Source of the DNA: Fistulifera solaris
Taxonomy: Eukaryota > Bacillariophyta > Bacillariophyceae > Naviculales > Stauroneidaceae
Direction of reading: 5' to 3'
DNA: 64,000 bases
NCBI GenBank assembly: GCA_030295235.1
Contig: AP026140.1
Span: 806,001-870,000 of the forward strand
A program made the position numbers and the translations under genes. Below are positions 20,475 through 30,930 of the stretch, piece by piece; position 1 is the stretch's first letter; the number at the start of each line of letters is the position of its first letter. The notes beneath the pieces were generated by a model that was given only the letters and a program-made list of their open reading frames with translations, was not told the DNA's origin and did no database searches.

Positions 20475-21889
20475 TTAAACCTCAACCGTGATTTCGTTGG
20501 CATAGATTTGCTCTAAAGATTGTCGCTTGCGGATCAAGAACGTTTCTCCGTTCTTTCCCACGAGAACTTCGGGGGCTTCCGGAAAAGAGTTGTAGTTCTT
20601 GGTCGACATACCGCTGCAATACGCTCCGGATCCATCCATGACGCAAATATCGCCAATCGTGGCCTTGCGCAGTGCTCGTTCGGCCAAATCTTCGGGCTCA
20701 CCCGGCTTGGGGGTCATTAAATCTCCCGACTCACAGCAATGGCCCACGACCACCACCGACTCGGTTTCATCACCGACATCACCGGTCTTACCGGATGCCG
20801 GGAACAACGTAATAGGGTGCACGGCACCGTATAAGGAAGGCCGCAACACATCCGTCATGCCCGCATCGAGTTTCAAGAATGTGTGACCATCATCACCCGT
20901 GGTGATCACCTTGTCTTGAATGGTGCTCACCAAAGCTCCCGCCATGGCCACCAAGAAAGTACCCGGTTCAATTTCCAATTTGAGTTCACGACCCTCTTCT
21001 TGAGCAAATTGGCGGAACGCTTCGACCACCGGCTGGCCAATGAGCTGTAAATCTGTCGTCTTTTCACCTTCGACGCGACCAACTTTGTAGCCACCTCCCA
21101 AGTTCAAGGCCGTCACGTCCGGAAACAGCTTGCAGAACGAAAGTGACTTGGTGGCGACTTGCTGCCAGATTTCCGGATCACTGCCAGATCCAATGTGCGT
21201 ATGAATGCGTTCCACCGACAATCCGTATTTTTCGACAATCGCCGGAACGGTTCCGTCCGTCACCAATTCATGCCAGATACCGAACGAACTACTGGGTCCA
21301 CCGACGTTGGTTTTACTAAAAGATGTCGTACTTTTACTGAATCCACCACTTCCCACACCCGGATTGACCCGGACACCGATTTTGGCACCGGTCCCCGCAT
21401 AGTGTTGTCCGAACCGTTCCAACTGCGAGACGGAACACGCGTTGAGTTTGATCCCCATGTCGACGAGGTCGGCAAAATCGGCCGGCAGCTCTTGCGTACT
21501 GAGCGAAATGTGTTCGGCCGGAATTCCCGCCGCCATGGCGCGGCGGACTTCGTATCCGGAACTGGCATCAATGTGAATTCCTTTGCTGGAGAAATATTTG
21601 AGAATGGAAGAATTGGGACAGGCTTTCATCGCGTAGCGCACCGTCAATCCATACGCGTTGGGGAATGCCAAGCAGGCGTTGGCAGATTCTTCCAACTTTT
21701 CGAGACTGTACGCGTAAAGCGGTGTTCCTCCGGCGCATTCGATGCAGGCTTTGGCGGTTTCGGGCGTCAAAAGACGCTCTTGGTTGGATTCGCCATCGAC
21801 AGCTCCGAGGATCGAGTGTGCCCGGTTATCGAAGGTGCAAATGCACTTGCCGTGCTGCAAAAGGCGAGGAATGCAAATAATCTTGACAT
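20475..21889 (-). CDS. LYSA: Diaminopimelate decarboxylase, plastid-targeted, one frameshift
   Basis: PLP enzyme for the last step of lysine synthesis. Visible motifs are TPLYAYSLE, the PLP-lysine segment [40 protein letters not shown] and the substrate-contacting GSGAYCSGM. The best start is ATG 21889: its first residues contain STASAFAPS, a textbook diatom plastid signal. That leader and the enzyme are in different frames, joined by one base missing from the A run at 21769-21772 (T on the coding strand). Without this correction a longer frame from 22082 appears, but its leader has no sense. A TTTTTACAG acceptor just before the ATG hints at a 5' UTR intron. About 472 residues. Confidence 0.9.
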
Positions 21890-22531
21890 CCTGTAAAAAT
21901 TCGAATTTAATGGTACCTAAATTATCGCTATGTAACGCACTCGTCGCAATGGACTTCCACGTCTGGGTTTTGTGAGGATGACGATGTTGTGCGAGAAAAA
22001 GAAGCAGACGCAAAAAAAGCCGATGGACCAGGAAACGACGGTTGTACCAGGTAGGCCAGTCCTCCGGCAAAAAAAACGTCATGTTGGTGCGACGTCATAA
22101 AGGCTATTCTAAATACGTGAAAAGAACAATGAGGTTGGTGCGACATCGATTTTATGATTTGGCTCACGACTGGTTCACGACTGACAGGCTGGACGAAGTT
22201 GAAGTCGATTTGCTCGTGTGTGACGCCGATTGTTCTTTGTTTTATGGTGATTGCTTTCGTGTCTCACATGCCATTTCACAAAGGAAGACGCAAGTCTGCT
22301 CCTTGCTCCTTTCGCTCTGCTCACCTTCCTCACTCTGCTCTCCTCTCCCGAAAGCCAAAATTGATTGATCGAGCAGCCTTCAGAAAAGACTTTGCCAAAA
22401 GCTGCAACTGCAAGGACAATTCACGAGCCTTCTATCATAGCAAGCTCTCGCCTTATGAAAATACCGAGAACGACGGCTTGGCATCTGATCACCTCAGTTA
22501 TTCATCAATTCACATCCTACTGGTTCAAAGA
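21890..22531. promoter_or_regulatory. Divergent promoter region of LYSA and CDS genes
   Basis: 642 bases between the divergent ATGs at 21889 and 22532. The frame open upstream of 22532 is not protein-like (Cys/Ser/His-rich). Both genes encode products with plastid-type leaders, so co-regulation is conceivable but not shown. Confidence 0.45.
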
Positions 22532-23938
22532 ATGATCCGAATACTGCGAAATCTGTTACGGACATTCACTTTGTTCTATCTGTTGACGCTGTACGTCGAC
22601 TCGTTCACTCCACAACAATATCGTCGATCGCATTATTGGACGAAACTACTAGCATCCCATCGCCATTTTCCCCAACGGGTCGTCGAAATTTATACCGACT
22701 ACGCCGGTCGTTTGTGGAATGAAACTGCCCCGGCCGTTCGACAAAAAATTACCAACGACAAAATCAGTGCCGCCATTCGTCATTTGCAACAAGTGTCCAA
22801 AACCAGTAATGTCTTGCCAAGCGAGACGTTACTCCAATTGGACAATGCCTGTCAATCCATGTTGAGTGCGATTGTCGCCAGTAGTACGGAGAATCAAACG
22901 GTGGTGGAAACCTTTCGAACCGAGTCGGATGCCGTGAATATTACCGTTTCATCGTCCGAAATCGCTACCGACAGTAATTCACCCGCCAAAAAGCCTCGAC
23001 GGTCCATCATGCGTGGAGTCATCATGGGAGCCATAGTCGCCGCCTGGGTCTTTTCGGGGAATTACATATTCACGGGTCTCTTTACACTCATGACAACGGT
23101 CGGTCAATTGGAGTATTACCGTATGATCATGAACACGGGTGTCTATCCGGCTCGTCGTATTTCGGTCGTCGGGGCTTGCTCCATGTTTGTGACCGCTTTG
23201 TTCTTTCCCGATCTGCACCAAATTTGTTTGCCACTATTTGGTCTTTACGCGATGGTTTGGTTTCTTACCATGCGACGATCGGTCGCGACCATTCCCGAAA
23301 TCGCCACGACATTTACCGGCATGTTTTACTTGGGTTATGTTCCCTCCTTTTGGGTACGGATACGACTCCTCGGTGCCAGCCGGGAACCCACACGTCTCGC
23401 ACCGCTACTGTCACCCTTGGTGAATTTCATTCAAGGGAAAGCCACACAGCTGCCCACTTGGATACCGCAAGCGGTGCACTTGCCGATAACAACGGGTGCG
23501 ATTTTCATCTTTTGGTCCTGGCTCTGTTTGGCGTTCAGTGACGTCGGTGCTTACTTTGTGGGAAAGAACTTTGGCAAGACCAAACTCAGTGCCATTTCAC
23601 CCGCCGCGGGGGCCGCCAGTCCCAACAAGTCACTGGAAGGTGTCATTGGCGGGTGCGTCGTGAGTGGTTGCTTGGGGGTACTTGGGGCTTGGGTGATGCG
23701 ATGGCCCTTTTTCTTCTGGACCGGAGCGATTCATGGCGTCATGTTAGCACTACTGGGGTTACTGGGGGATCTGACGGCGTCCATGCTTAAAAGAGATGCC
23801 GGTTTAAAGGATTTTGGTGATCTTATTCCGGAACACGGAGGGGTCCTTGACCGAGTGGATAGCTTTGTCTGGAGTGCGCCCTATTCATGGCTTGTTTGTG
23901 CCTACATTATACCGTTCCTCAAGTCAATTACAACTTGA
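22532..23938 (+). CDS. CDS: CDP-diacylglycerol synthase (phosphatidate cytidylyltransferase)
   Basis: 468 residues from ATG 22532. The enzyme makes CDP-diacylglycerol from phosphatidate and CTP for phosphatidylglycerol and phosphoinositide synthesis. The C-terminal signature is complete: SMLKRDAGLKDFGDLIPEHG, followed by GVLDRVDSF. Seven or eight membrane segments fill residues 155-465. The leader is a hydrophobic signal ending YVDSFTPQQ, with F at the expected plastid cleavage point, so a plastid location is inferred. About 130 soluble residues separate the leader from the first membrane segment. The frame is intact. Confidence 0.92.
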   Translation: MIRILRNLLRTFTLFYLLTLYVDSFTPQQYRRSHYWTKLLASHRHFPQRVVEIYTDYAGRLWNETAPAVRQKITNDKISAAIRHLQQVSKTSNVLPSETLLQLDNACQSMLSAIVASSTENQTVVETFRTESDAVNITVSSSEIATDSNSPAKKPRRSIMRGVIMGAIVAAWVFSGNYIFTGLFTLMTTVGQLEYYRMIMNTGVYPARRISVVGACSMFVTALFFPDLHQICLPLFGLYAMVWFLTMRRSVATIPEIATTFTGMFYLGYVPSFWVRIRLLGASREPTRLAPLLSPLVNFIQGKATQLPTWIPQAVHLPITTGAIFIFWSWLCLAFSDVGAYFVGKNFGKTKLSAISPAAGAASPNKSLEGVIGGCVVSGCLGVLGAWVMRWPFFFWTGAIHGVMLALLGLLGDLTASMLKRDAGLKDFGDLIPEHGGVLDRVDSFVWSAPYSWLVCAYIIPFLKSITT

Positions 23939-24613
23939 GCGTCATCGAATGAGTGACATTGAATCTATCCACCATAATGCTATTATTTGATTTTCTTTAG
24001 AACTGTAACCTTGATTATAGGTTATTACTCATTGACCTTGATAGCTAAAAATCAGGCAAGTCTCATAGCGCACACTTCTTAGAAATAGCAAGCCTGGCCA
24101 ACCTCGCGGCTCTAACAGGCCGTAACCGTAACGCCTTAACCCTTGTAGTGAATGAACGTAATCTAGAACTTTCCAACTTCAACAGAAACACTTATAGTCC
24201 CACCGCATTTATAACAGTAAACTTACATTGAATAACCTTAGTGAGATGTGAGATCACGCTGGAGAAGAAGACGTTTCTTATCCTGACTGGTGATGTCACA
24301 CTCTGTTATTTCTCACTGTTGCACATAACGGACGAGTTTAACGCATAACCGCACTCGCTAACCGGTAAAGAAGATATATTTTATATAGAGAAATGAAACC
24401 CGCTTTCTTCAGCACTATGGCTAAATTGTAGACGAAGCTCTCGACGATCCGCATTGTGTTGAAAGTTGAAACCACATCGCGTGCTTTTTGTTTTCGCCCT
24501 TATTTTCTCCATTCCATCATTGGTCGATACAACCCATTGCGATTCATATATTTGCCAACCCTTAATTAATAGAGCATCAAAAAAACTACAGTTTTTTTAG
24601 CTGAGTCGAGATA
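23939..24613. other. Intergenic
   Basis: 675 bases between two plus-strand genes. Contains short T and A runs; no RNA gene or coding sequence is seen. Confidence 0.5.
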
Positions 24614-26366
24614 ATGGTCCTTTCTTATATCCTCCCGAGCTCTGAGACGGGGTCGGAAAAGCCAGAGGCCAAGTGAGTAACGCAACGAGATTCCGATGCA
24701 TTTTTCTTTAAATTTCCGCCGGCTAACCAAACGAACTATGTTCGCAATAAATGTAGAAAGGGACTGCGCATGTCTGCTTTATTTCTAGGTGAAGTTCGAG
24801 ATGGTAAGTAGAGCATGGTGCAATAGAATTATTGCGCGTCAACGAAGACTTAAAATTGTTTTCGAACAGGTTTGACCATGATCAATATGCAAAGCGCGTT
24901 CTTGATCGTCTCGAAGCAGTACACGGAAAAGCAAGCAGGTATCCTCTTTTTCGGTAAGTTTCTTCCGTGCTAAATAAATTAAATTCTCCTCTGCTTCTCA
25001 TAAAGAACAAATCATCAACTGCGATCAGTGTTCGGTATGAGCCAATTTCTATTCCAAGCCCCTGCAGGTTATCTCTATGACTACACCGAACAAAAGGTGT
25101 TGTGGTTATCGACTGCAGCGGTATCCACTACCTTACTCACAGTCATTACCGCCATGTTTGCGGCTCCCAATGGGGGCAATCTCGCCTTTATGATTTTGAT
25201 CAAATTCCTACAGGGCGCCGTGACGTCGTTTATTCCTCCTGGACTCAATAGCATTACCCGCGGCATTGTCGGTGGGAACGGAATGACCGAGCAAGTGTCG
25301 GTCAACGAAATGATGAATCATCTGGGAACTGCGATTATTGTTTTCATTGGATCATTGGTTGGCTACTATATGTACCCTAGCCTCGGCCTTTTGTTTCTAG
25401 TGAGCCCCATTGCTTGTTTGGGTGCGCTCCTCTCGTTGCAGTCCATTCCGAAGCAAGACATTGACCATGCTGCAGCGCGTGGGTTGGAAAGTACGGCAGA
25501 ACAATCCACAGACAACAATTACGTTTCGGCAGAAGATAGTAAGGCGAGTGCCGACGGTGCCGCCGATTCGGATGTTATCATGGCAGCTCAGGCAGAAAGT
25601 CCGTGGACGGTACTCCGTGATCCTATCTTATTGCTTTTCATATTGGCGGTTTTTTCTTTTCACATGTCAAATGGAACCGTTCTTCCCTTGGTGATGCAAA
25701 CATTGGCCTTGGGAGGAGGCGGCGGGGGGATTCTCATGAGTGGTCTTTGTATCATTGTAGCCCAGTTATTCATGGTGGCCAGCGCACGAACCTGTGGTGA
25801 ATACTCGGGTAAATACGGACGCAAGAAGCTCTTCTTGATCGGCCTTTTCTCCGTTCCGGTCCGGTGCTTGATCCTCACATTACTGGTTCGCCTACGAGAT
25901 ACCCAAGGGCTGGAAGGGTCTACTTTGTTGAAGGTCGTCATTCTCTCCACGCAAATGCTAGACGGCGTCGGCGCTGGTGTTTTCGGAACCATGTATATTC
26001 TAGTGACCAGTGATTTGAGTCAGGGTTCGGGACGTTTCAGTTTCATCTTGGGACTTACTACGGCCGCCATGTCCATTGGTGGAACGGTATCCGGATATTT
26101 GGGTGAAGCACTGGCGCAAGATCTGGGATACGAAAGCGCCTTTTTCATCTTAATGATACTTTCCCTCGCTCCTGCCCTTCTCTACACATTCTTCATGCCA
26201 GAAACGTTGAGTATGAAAGATCCTGTAACGGAGGGCGGGGAAGAGAGCCGAGCAAGACATCGTACAAGGAACTGCTCTAGATTTGTTTGGAATTACCCCT
26301 GCCACGTTAAAAACAACAGTAAAAATAGCCAAGAATTTTTTGTATCGTTTCGAAACGGCCGTCTAG
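24614..26366 (+). CDS. Major facilitator superfamily transporter, four exons
   Basis: Join of 24614-24672, 24789-24803, 24870-24953 and 25029-26366. Introns at 24673, 24804 and 24954 are GT-AG, 66-116 bases. Exon 2 is only 15 bases but its phase joins exons 3 and 4 perfectly. Exon 1 fits only if one base is removed (GGGG or AAAA run near 24650-24660). Near the 3' end an extra G in the run 26237-26240 shifts the frame; the corrected reading ends at TAG 26366. About 12 hydrophobic segments and a central acidic, Ala-rich loop are typical of MFS. Family signs include FGMSQFLFQAPAGYLYDY and SGKYGRKKLF (the loop motif). Substrate unknown. Confidence 0.75.
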
Positions 26367-26369
26367 GAT

Positions 26370-27043
26370 CTATTCGTTGGCTTCGGAGGGGTCGAATACC
26401 GTTCCCTCGTTATTTTCTCCATACAAATGAAACAACGACGGTATCCATCGCTGGGCGGAAAACGAGGCACAGGTTGTGCGTCGCTGATCTTTACCATCTT
26501 CCCACATTACCACTCCACGTGTCAAACTTCCTTTGCCATACCATCGACGCGATAACCAGCGTCCGGGAGAAAAATGACCCATCAATCGACATTGCATCCG
26601 TAGTGTTCCTTTTTGGAGTATAGTGTTGGATGCTCTTTGCACACGAGTGTACGACGTCAATACCAATTCATCGTAATAGCGATCGGTGACACAGTAGGGA
26701 TTGGCATGGATATTCCACTTGCCACGAATCTCCAAAACACCGTGATTCTGTTGGGGTTGTAAATGAAAGGTTCGGTTGGAGTACATGTGCAAACGACAGG
26801 GATGTTGTTTGGTGAAAATGCCGATCGTCGTCGTTTCGCAGTGACGGTTTCTTGTGTTTGAGGAGGAAATAGCCGAGAATGAAACCATTCTTCCGGACAA
26901 TGCAGTTGAAGATCCCATGTCCCGATGAGCAATTCGTTGGAATCCAGCATTCGACCGATGCAAGGTGTGGTAGTTAGTAGCAGTAGTAAGAGGATGGCCA
27001 ATAACCGTGGAATGGGAAGCCCAGGTTGATGCGGTATTCTCAT
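26370..27043 (-). CDS. Secreted or ER-entering protein of unknown function, one frameshift
   Basis: ATG 27043 begins a strong signal peptide (a leucine run followed by TTTPCIG), then LLIGTWDLQLHCPEEW. A base seems missing near 26834-26840, after which the reading continues to 26370 with strands such as LEIRGKWNIHANPYC and YYDELVLTSYTRVQ. Alternating short strands with Trp and Thr suggest a small beta-barrel of lipocalin type, but no family can be named. The corrected length is about 224 residues. The stop is only 3 bases from the stop of the convergent transporter gene, so the 3' UTRs must overlap. Confidence 0.55.
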
Positions 27044-27250
27044 GCTGGATGGACACAGTACGTGTCGAAACGATGATTCAATTCAGTTTACAAAGCAACA
27101 AAATATTGCCAGATACACAAGTTTACCGTCTGCTTTACCAGGTATTATTGGTTGGTTTCCGAGGACGCAATAAAAGTTGAAAAACGCACATCCTAAACCA
27201 TTCGTGAATGAGAAGCATTCGTGAAAGGAAAGGTCATCTTATTTTTCGAT

Positions 27251-27282
27251 CTATTTATAATAGCGTCTATTTATAATAGCGC
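27251..27282. repeat. Tandem pair of a 16-base unit with internal dyad
   Basis: The unit CTATTTATAATAGCGT occurs twice in tandem, with one mismatch at the last base. Each contains the inverted repeat CTATT-TAT-AATAG. It sits just before the TG microsatellite. Confidence 0.9.
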
Positions 27283-27290
27283 GCTGTCCG

Positions 27291-27313
27291 TGTGTGTGTG
27301 TGTGTGTGTGTGT
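27291..27313. repeat. TG dinucleotide microsatellite
   Basis: About eleven TG units in a row. Confidence 0.95.
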
Positions 27314-27432
27314 CACGTCGGTCCCGGTTGTTCAATCCCGAGTGTGACGCTATCCCCGGGGATCGAGCCCCCCGCTTGCGGGAAGGGCGAGAACGAAAAA
27401 AAGCCCCCGTAGGGCTAGGCGCCGCAGGCGGC
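27312..27432. repeat. GC-rich cluster of perfect inverted repeats
   Basis: Within about 120 bases lie ATCCCC/GGGGAT (near 27352-27363), CCCGC-TT-GCGGG (27371-27382), AGCCC-CCGTA-GGGCT (27402-27416) and GCCGC-AG-GCGGC (27421-27432). On the minus strand the third is followed by seven T, like a bacterial or plastid intrinsic terminator. Base composition differs sharply from the surroundings. No protein is encoded. Confidence 0.75.
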
Positions 27433-27617
27433 TAGTAATAATAATAAGCGGCACACACAATGAACACCGGTCAGACACTGGGTCACGAGACGCGGTCATT
27501 ATTTCGCATTATGCAAAGAAAGACAAAAACAAAAAAACAGGATCCGAAACATAAAACAAGGGACCCGACATTGACCATCTCTTGCCCTTCCTTTTCATTC
27601 CGAGAAGCCAATACAAG

Positions 27618-29122
27618 ATGATACATCGAAGAGGAAGATTAGAGAAGGGCTCGCCCTCTCCGAGTCGAACATTATTTCCCGAGGAAGATGACGACAAAAA
27701 TCCCAAAGCGAATCGTCGTTATTTGCAACTGTTTCTTCTGGCGACAGCGATCGTGTCCATTATGTATGTCGTAGTCTTTGTGGCTCCATCTCCACATGTT
27801 CATTTAGCGCACGTCGAAACTGTTTCACACCCAACGGTAGAAAAAGACAAACGCTGGGATCCGGCACCCCGCGACGAAACTGGCGTACACTATCACATTG
27901 TCTTTTCGACCGGTTGCTCCATTTATCAAGACTGGCAATCCTTTGTGTTCTTTTATCATGCCATGGCAGTCAATCAACCGGGTACTGTCACGCGCATCGT
28001 TTCGGGTTGCAATGAAGAAGAGGAAAGCACCTTGCAGGCACTTTTTGATCAACAAATCAAACCCATGGCACCGGAACGCTTCAAAATACACTTTACACCC
28101 GATTATTCCAATGTTAAGGGCGGGAAAACAAAATTTGTTTATTTCAATAAACCATTCGGTATGCGACATTGGTTACAAACTGCCCTCGGGTTCCCCTACG
28201 AGCCCATTGACGAAGACTCGATTGTCGTCTTGATGGATCCCGACCAACTCATTTTACGACCCTTCCGAAACAATGATTTTACCAATACGCAATGGAAATT
28301 TGTGCCGCCCGATCAGAAACCAAGAACGAAAATCGAACACGGCTATCCCATGGGTCAATTGTATGGCTTTGCGTTGCAATGGAAACAGAAAATTGACATG
28401 ACGTTGGTCTCACCGAACGAGCCGTCCCCCGTGACGACTATGTCCAATGAAGAAGCCCGTGCGGGTTATATTGTGGGACCTCCGTACATTGCTACTGGTA
28501 AGTTATTGATGTTTGGTACGTGTCGTTACTGTGGCACAAAACTCACTCCTTCTATAAATTCATTAAATCAGCTCGTGACATGTACAAAATTGTGAGCAAA
28601 TGGTGTGAATTCGCTCCGGCCGTGCACGACCAATATCCCTACCTGTTGGCGGAAATGTTTGCGTATTGCTTAGCGGCAGCCCATTTACGATTGGCCCACC
28701 AAACGGCCACCAGTTTCATGATCTCCGATGTTGGGGTCGGAGCGGGCGGAGAAGGATGGGGTTACATCGACCAGATCCCCGATAACGAAATCTGTTCGCC
28801 CAAATCCGTCGAGGAACTGCCCAATGTCATTCATTTCTGTCAGCGGTACGGTTTGGGCAAATATTTCTTTGGAAAACGACGATTACCAAAAGACTTTTTG
28901 TCCTGTGAAGCACCCTTGTTGAAGGAACCGACCTTGGAAGAAATTCAAACGGATCATGTCGATTGGCCGACGGGAGATGGGAAAGATTGGTCGGTAGAAC
29001 ACGGCAAACGCAATCGCTTCGTGTTGTGCAACTTAATACCGGCCTTGAATGCGGCGGCGGAGTATTACAAGAAGCACAATTGTGATGGTCAAGCGAATTT
29101 CGAACGGACGTACATGTTTTAA
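27618..29122 (+). CDS. Type II membrane glycosyltransferase, SERGT1/HPAT-like (one intron)
   Basis: Join of 27618-28497 and 28572-29122, a 74-base GT-AG intron; 476 residues. A short cytosolic N-terminus, one membrane anchor near residues 36-56 (LFLLATAIVSIMYVVVFVA), then a luminal domain. It matches peptidyl-serine galactosyl/hydroxyproline arabinosyltransferases: VFSTGCSIYQDWQS, TRIVSGC, FNKPFGMRHWL, a DxD-like VLMDPDQLIL, PYIATARDM (made by splicing), WCEFAP and LLAEMFAYCLAAAHL. These Golgi enzymes sugar-coat cell-wall type glycoproteins in plants and green algae. The exact sugar is not predictable. ATG 27618 is chosen because upstream in-frame codons are not ATG. Confidence 0.85.
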
Positions 29123-29454
29123 TGATAATGGTATGTTATCCATCGACGATTTAGACATTCTGAGAAATTCATTATTACTAATGCAGGGTGGTCGTATCGA
29201 TATTGGTATTTAAGCAATGCGTTTTAGCTATAGCTGCCCTTAGCCCTTAGCCCTTCCTTATTGAAAGACCGTAACCTTACCGTACTCCGAACGTCTGCAC
29301 GTCGATCGCATCCCTGTAAACCTTTTTTTCCTTTTTCAAAAAAAAATTATCGCACAAAAAACCCTTGTTTTGTCTTTAATTATGAAAGGGACAACAATGA
29401 ACCCCTGATGAACACGTCGAGCAGCTTTCTTAATTCCGTACTATCGTATATGTC
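29123..29454. other. Intergenic
   Basis: Between two plus-strand genes. A short CCCTTAG tandem at 29237-29256 and A/T runs; no gene seen. Confidence 0.5.
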
Positions 29455-29994
29455 ATGAGCCGATCCACCAGCGAGCAGGGCAACCCGCAGGAGAGCAGTG
29501 TTAATACTTTCTGGCCCTCTTTGTCCGCACAATTGTCACACTATGCGACGCCCGGAAATGTTTTGTTGGCATCGAGTTTCCCCTTTTGTTACCGAGCCTA
29601 TCGTGATTATCACAAATACTCGCAAATGATTTTACAAGCGCCGCATTCTTCCGACAACAAGCTCGGGATGATGGTCGCATCAAGGGCTTTGGGAATTGCG
29701 ACGCGAGGGAGTGTCGGAGTGTTTGCTTTGGCGGGTAGTTTGGTATTCTTTTGGAATGGCTGGTCGTCCTTGTCGGATGCCGTGCATTCCACACAACAGT
29801 GGGCCCAATCACGACGACAACGGCTTCTCGACGTATTCGGTTTTAGCCATCGCCACCAGAATGATCCGGATTTTGTTGCTACAAAGGACATGACGGAGGA
29901 ACAAGCGTTAGACTATTTCACTAAGAAATACTTCCTATCACAAGAAAAAGAGACTGCAGAGAAGAATGAAAATGAAAAGGAAAATGATTCATAA
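29455..29994 (+). CDS. Small membrane protein, possibly TMEM242-like
   Basis: 179 residues, single exon. Two hydrophobic stretches occur, near residues 32-48 and 77-103 (MVASRALGIATRG, VGVFALAGSLVFFWNGW), followed by a charged, Glu/Lys/Asn-rich tail. The spacing and the LGIATRGSVG sequence recall TMEM242-type mitochondrial assembly proteins, but the match is weak. There is no plastid signal. Frame intact. Confidence 0.55.
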   Translation: MSRSTSEQGNPQESSVNTFWPSLSAQLSHYATPGNVLLASSFPFCYRAYRDYHKYSQMILQAPHSSDNKLGMMVASRALGIATRGSVGVFALAGSLVFFWNGWSSLSDAVHSTQQWAQSRRQRLLDVFGFSHRHQNDPDFVATKDMTEEQALDYFTKKYFLSQEKETAEKNENEKENDS

Positions 29995-30051
29995 CAAAGA
30001 TAAATTGATTACTATATTCTTTTTTCTTTATTTATTTATTCACAATTATTA

Positions 30052-30930
30052 TTATTCCGTCAGATAAGCCTCCATGGTTTCATCTTTGTACCACTTGACA
30101 CTCATCTTCATGTCATTCATGAGTCGAGCTCGTGTCGAACTCGCTCGTTGATTATTAACGGAAGGAGCAGATGGTCGGGATCGTGTCTGCGGCATTTGGC
30201 TCTGTTCCGACAAGAGCGCCGCGGAACGTTTTACCGCACGGAGGTTGGTGGGGACATCTTCGCGAATGCGCCACTCGAGGGCCGCGACCGGAACGGGTCC
30301 CTTGGGACGCACATCGACAACGTACGACAATTTGGTTTCCGGCATACCATCGGCACTGACACGTTCTTCTGCTTTCCATTCTCCGTCAAAGGCATTGAAG
30401 AACATACTGTCGACGCATTGAAAGGTAATCTTACGTTCCGACGCGGAAATGTAACTTTCTTTCATTTTCATCGTAACACTGGCGGCAAATTCGAAGCCCA
30501 CAATTTTTTGTGCTCCTTTTTGAAACAATATACATTCGAAGGACCCGTCTCCCGGTTGACCCGACGGTGGTCGACGGGTGATGCGCGATTCTTTCAAATT
30601 CGGTACATGTGTCGAAAGGTCATCGTACGCTGTCAAAATGCTCCATACGTCCGCCAGCGGAACCGGGGCTATAATTTCTCCAAATATACGCCGTGAACTG
30701 GGTGACGGTCGTTCAATGCGGACCGGAACCAAGTCACAGGAATCGGCATCGCCGTCGACGGCTTCATTCTGTGTCCCCCCGAACCACCACACGGCGAGGG
30801 CCGTAGTCGGCAGTTTGTTATCATAATATTGTGTAGACACGCATCTGGGAATCGGCAAAACAAATCCGTTCACCCATTGGGTGGAGAAAAGCGATAAAGA
30901 CACGAGAAATAATAGAGAACTTGTCGTCAT
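30052..30930 (-). CDS. START/polyketide-cyclase (Coq10-like) protein with plastid signal
   Basis: 292 residues from ATG 30930. The leader MTTSSLLFLVSLSLF followed by WVNGFVLPIPR is a diatom bipartite plastid signal. Residues about 75-230 form a helix-grip fold of the polyketide cyclase/lipid transport group: GEIIAPVPLADVWSILTAYD, HVPNLKES, CILFQKGAQKI, FNAFDGEW and LSYVVDVRPKGPVP. Such domains bind hydrophobic ligands; plant chloroplast relatives exist. The tail has a Ser/Arg linker and a final MKMSVKWYKDE. A longer in-frame start at 31107 is less likely because it buries the signal. Frame intact. Confidence 0.75.
   Translation of the reverse strand: MTTSSLLFLVSLSLFSTQWVNGFVLPIPRCVSTQYYDNKLPTTALAVWWFGGTQNEAVDGDADSCDLVPVRIERPSPSSRRIFGEIIAPVPLADVWSILTAYDDLSTHVPNLKESRITRRPPSGQPGDGSFECILFQKGAQKIVGFEFAASVTMKMKESYISASERKITFQCVDSMFFNAFDGEWKAEERVSADGMPETKLSYVVDVRPKGPVPVAALEWRIREDVPTNLRAVKRSAALLSEQSQMPQTRSRPSAPSVNNQRASSTRARLMNDMKMSVKWYKDETMEAYLTE

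Larger units (their letters stand above)
27044..27617. other. Divergent promoter region containing repeats and a GC hairpin island
   Basis: Between the divergent starts at 27043 and 27618. Holds the tandem 16-mer, the TG microsatellite and the hairpin cluster listed separately. Confidence 0.6.

Noticed and set aside
21159-21896. 245-residue frame on the plus strand
   Set aside because: Lies entirely antisense to LYSA and has no protein-like features; a mirror of biased codon use.
27318-27368. T-arm-like GGTTGTTCAATCCC and GGGGATCGAGCCCC suggesting a tRNA
   Set aside because: No D arm or anticodon arm at the right distance on either strand; treated as part of the hairpin island.
29237-29256. 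CCCTTAG tandem as internal telomere repeat
   Set aside because: Only about three imperfect units and not the canonical CCCTAA.
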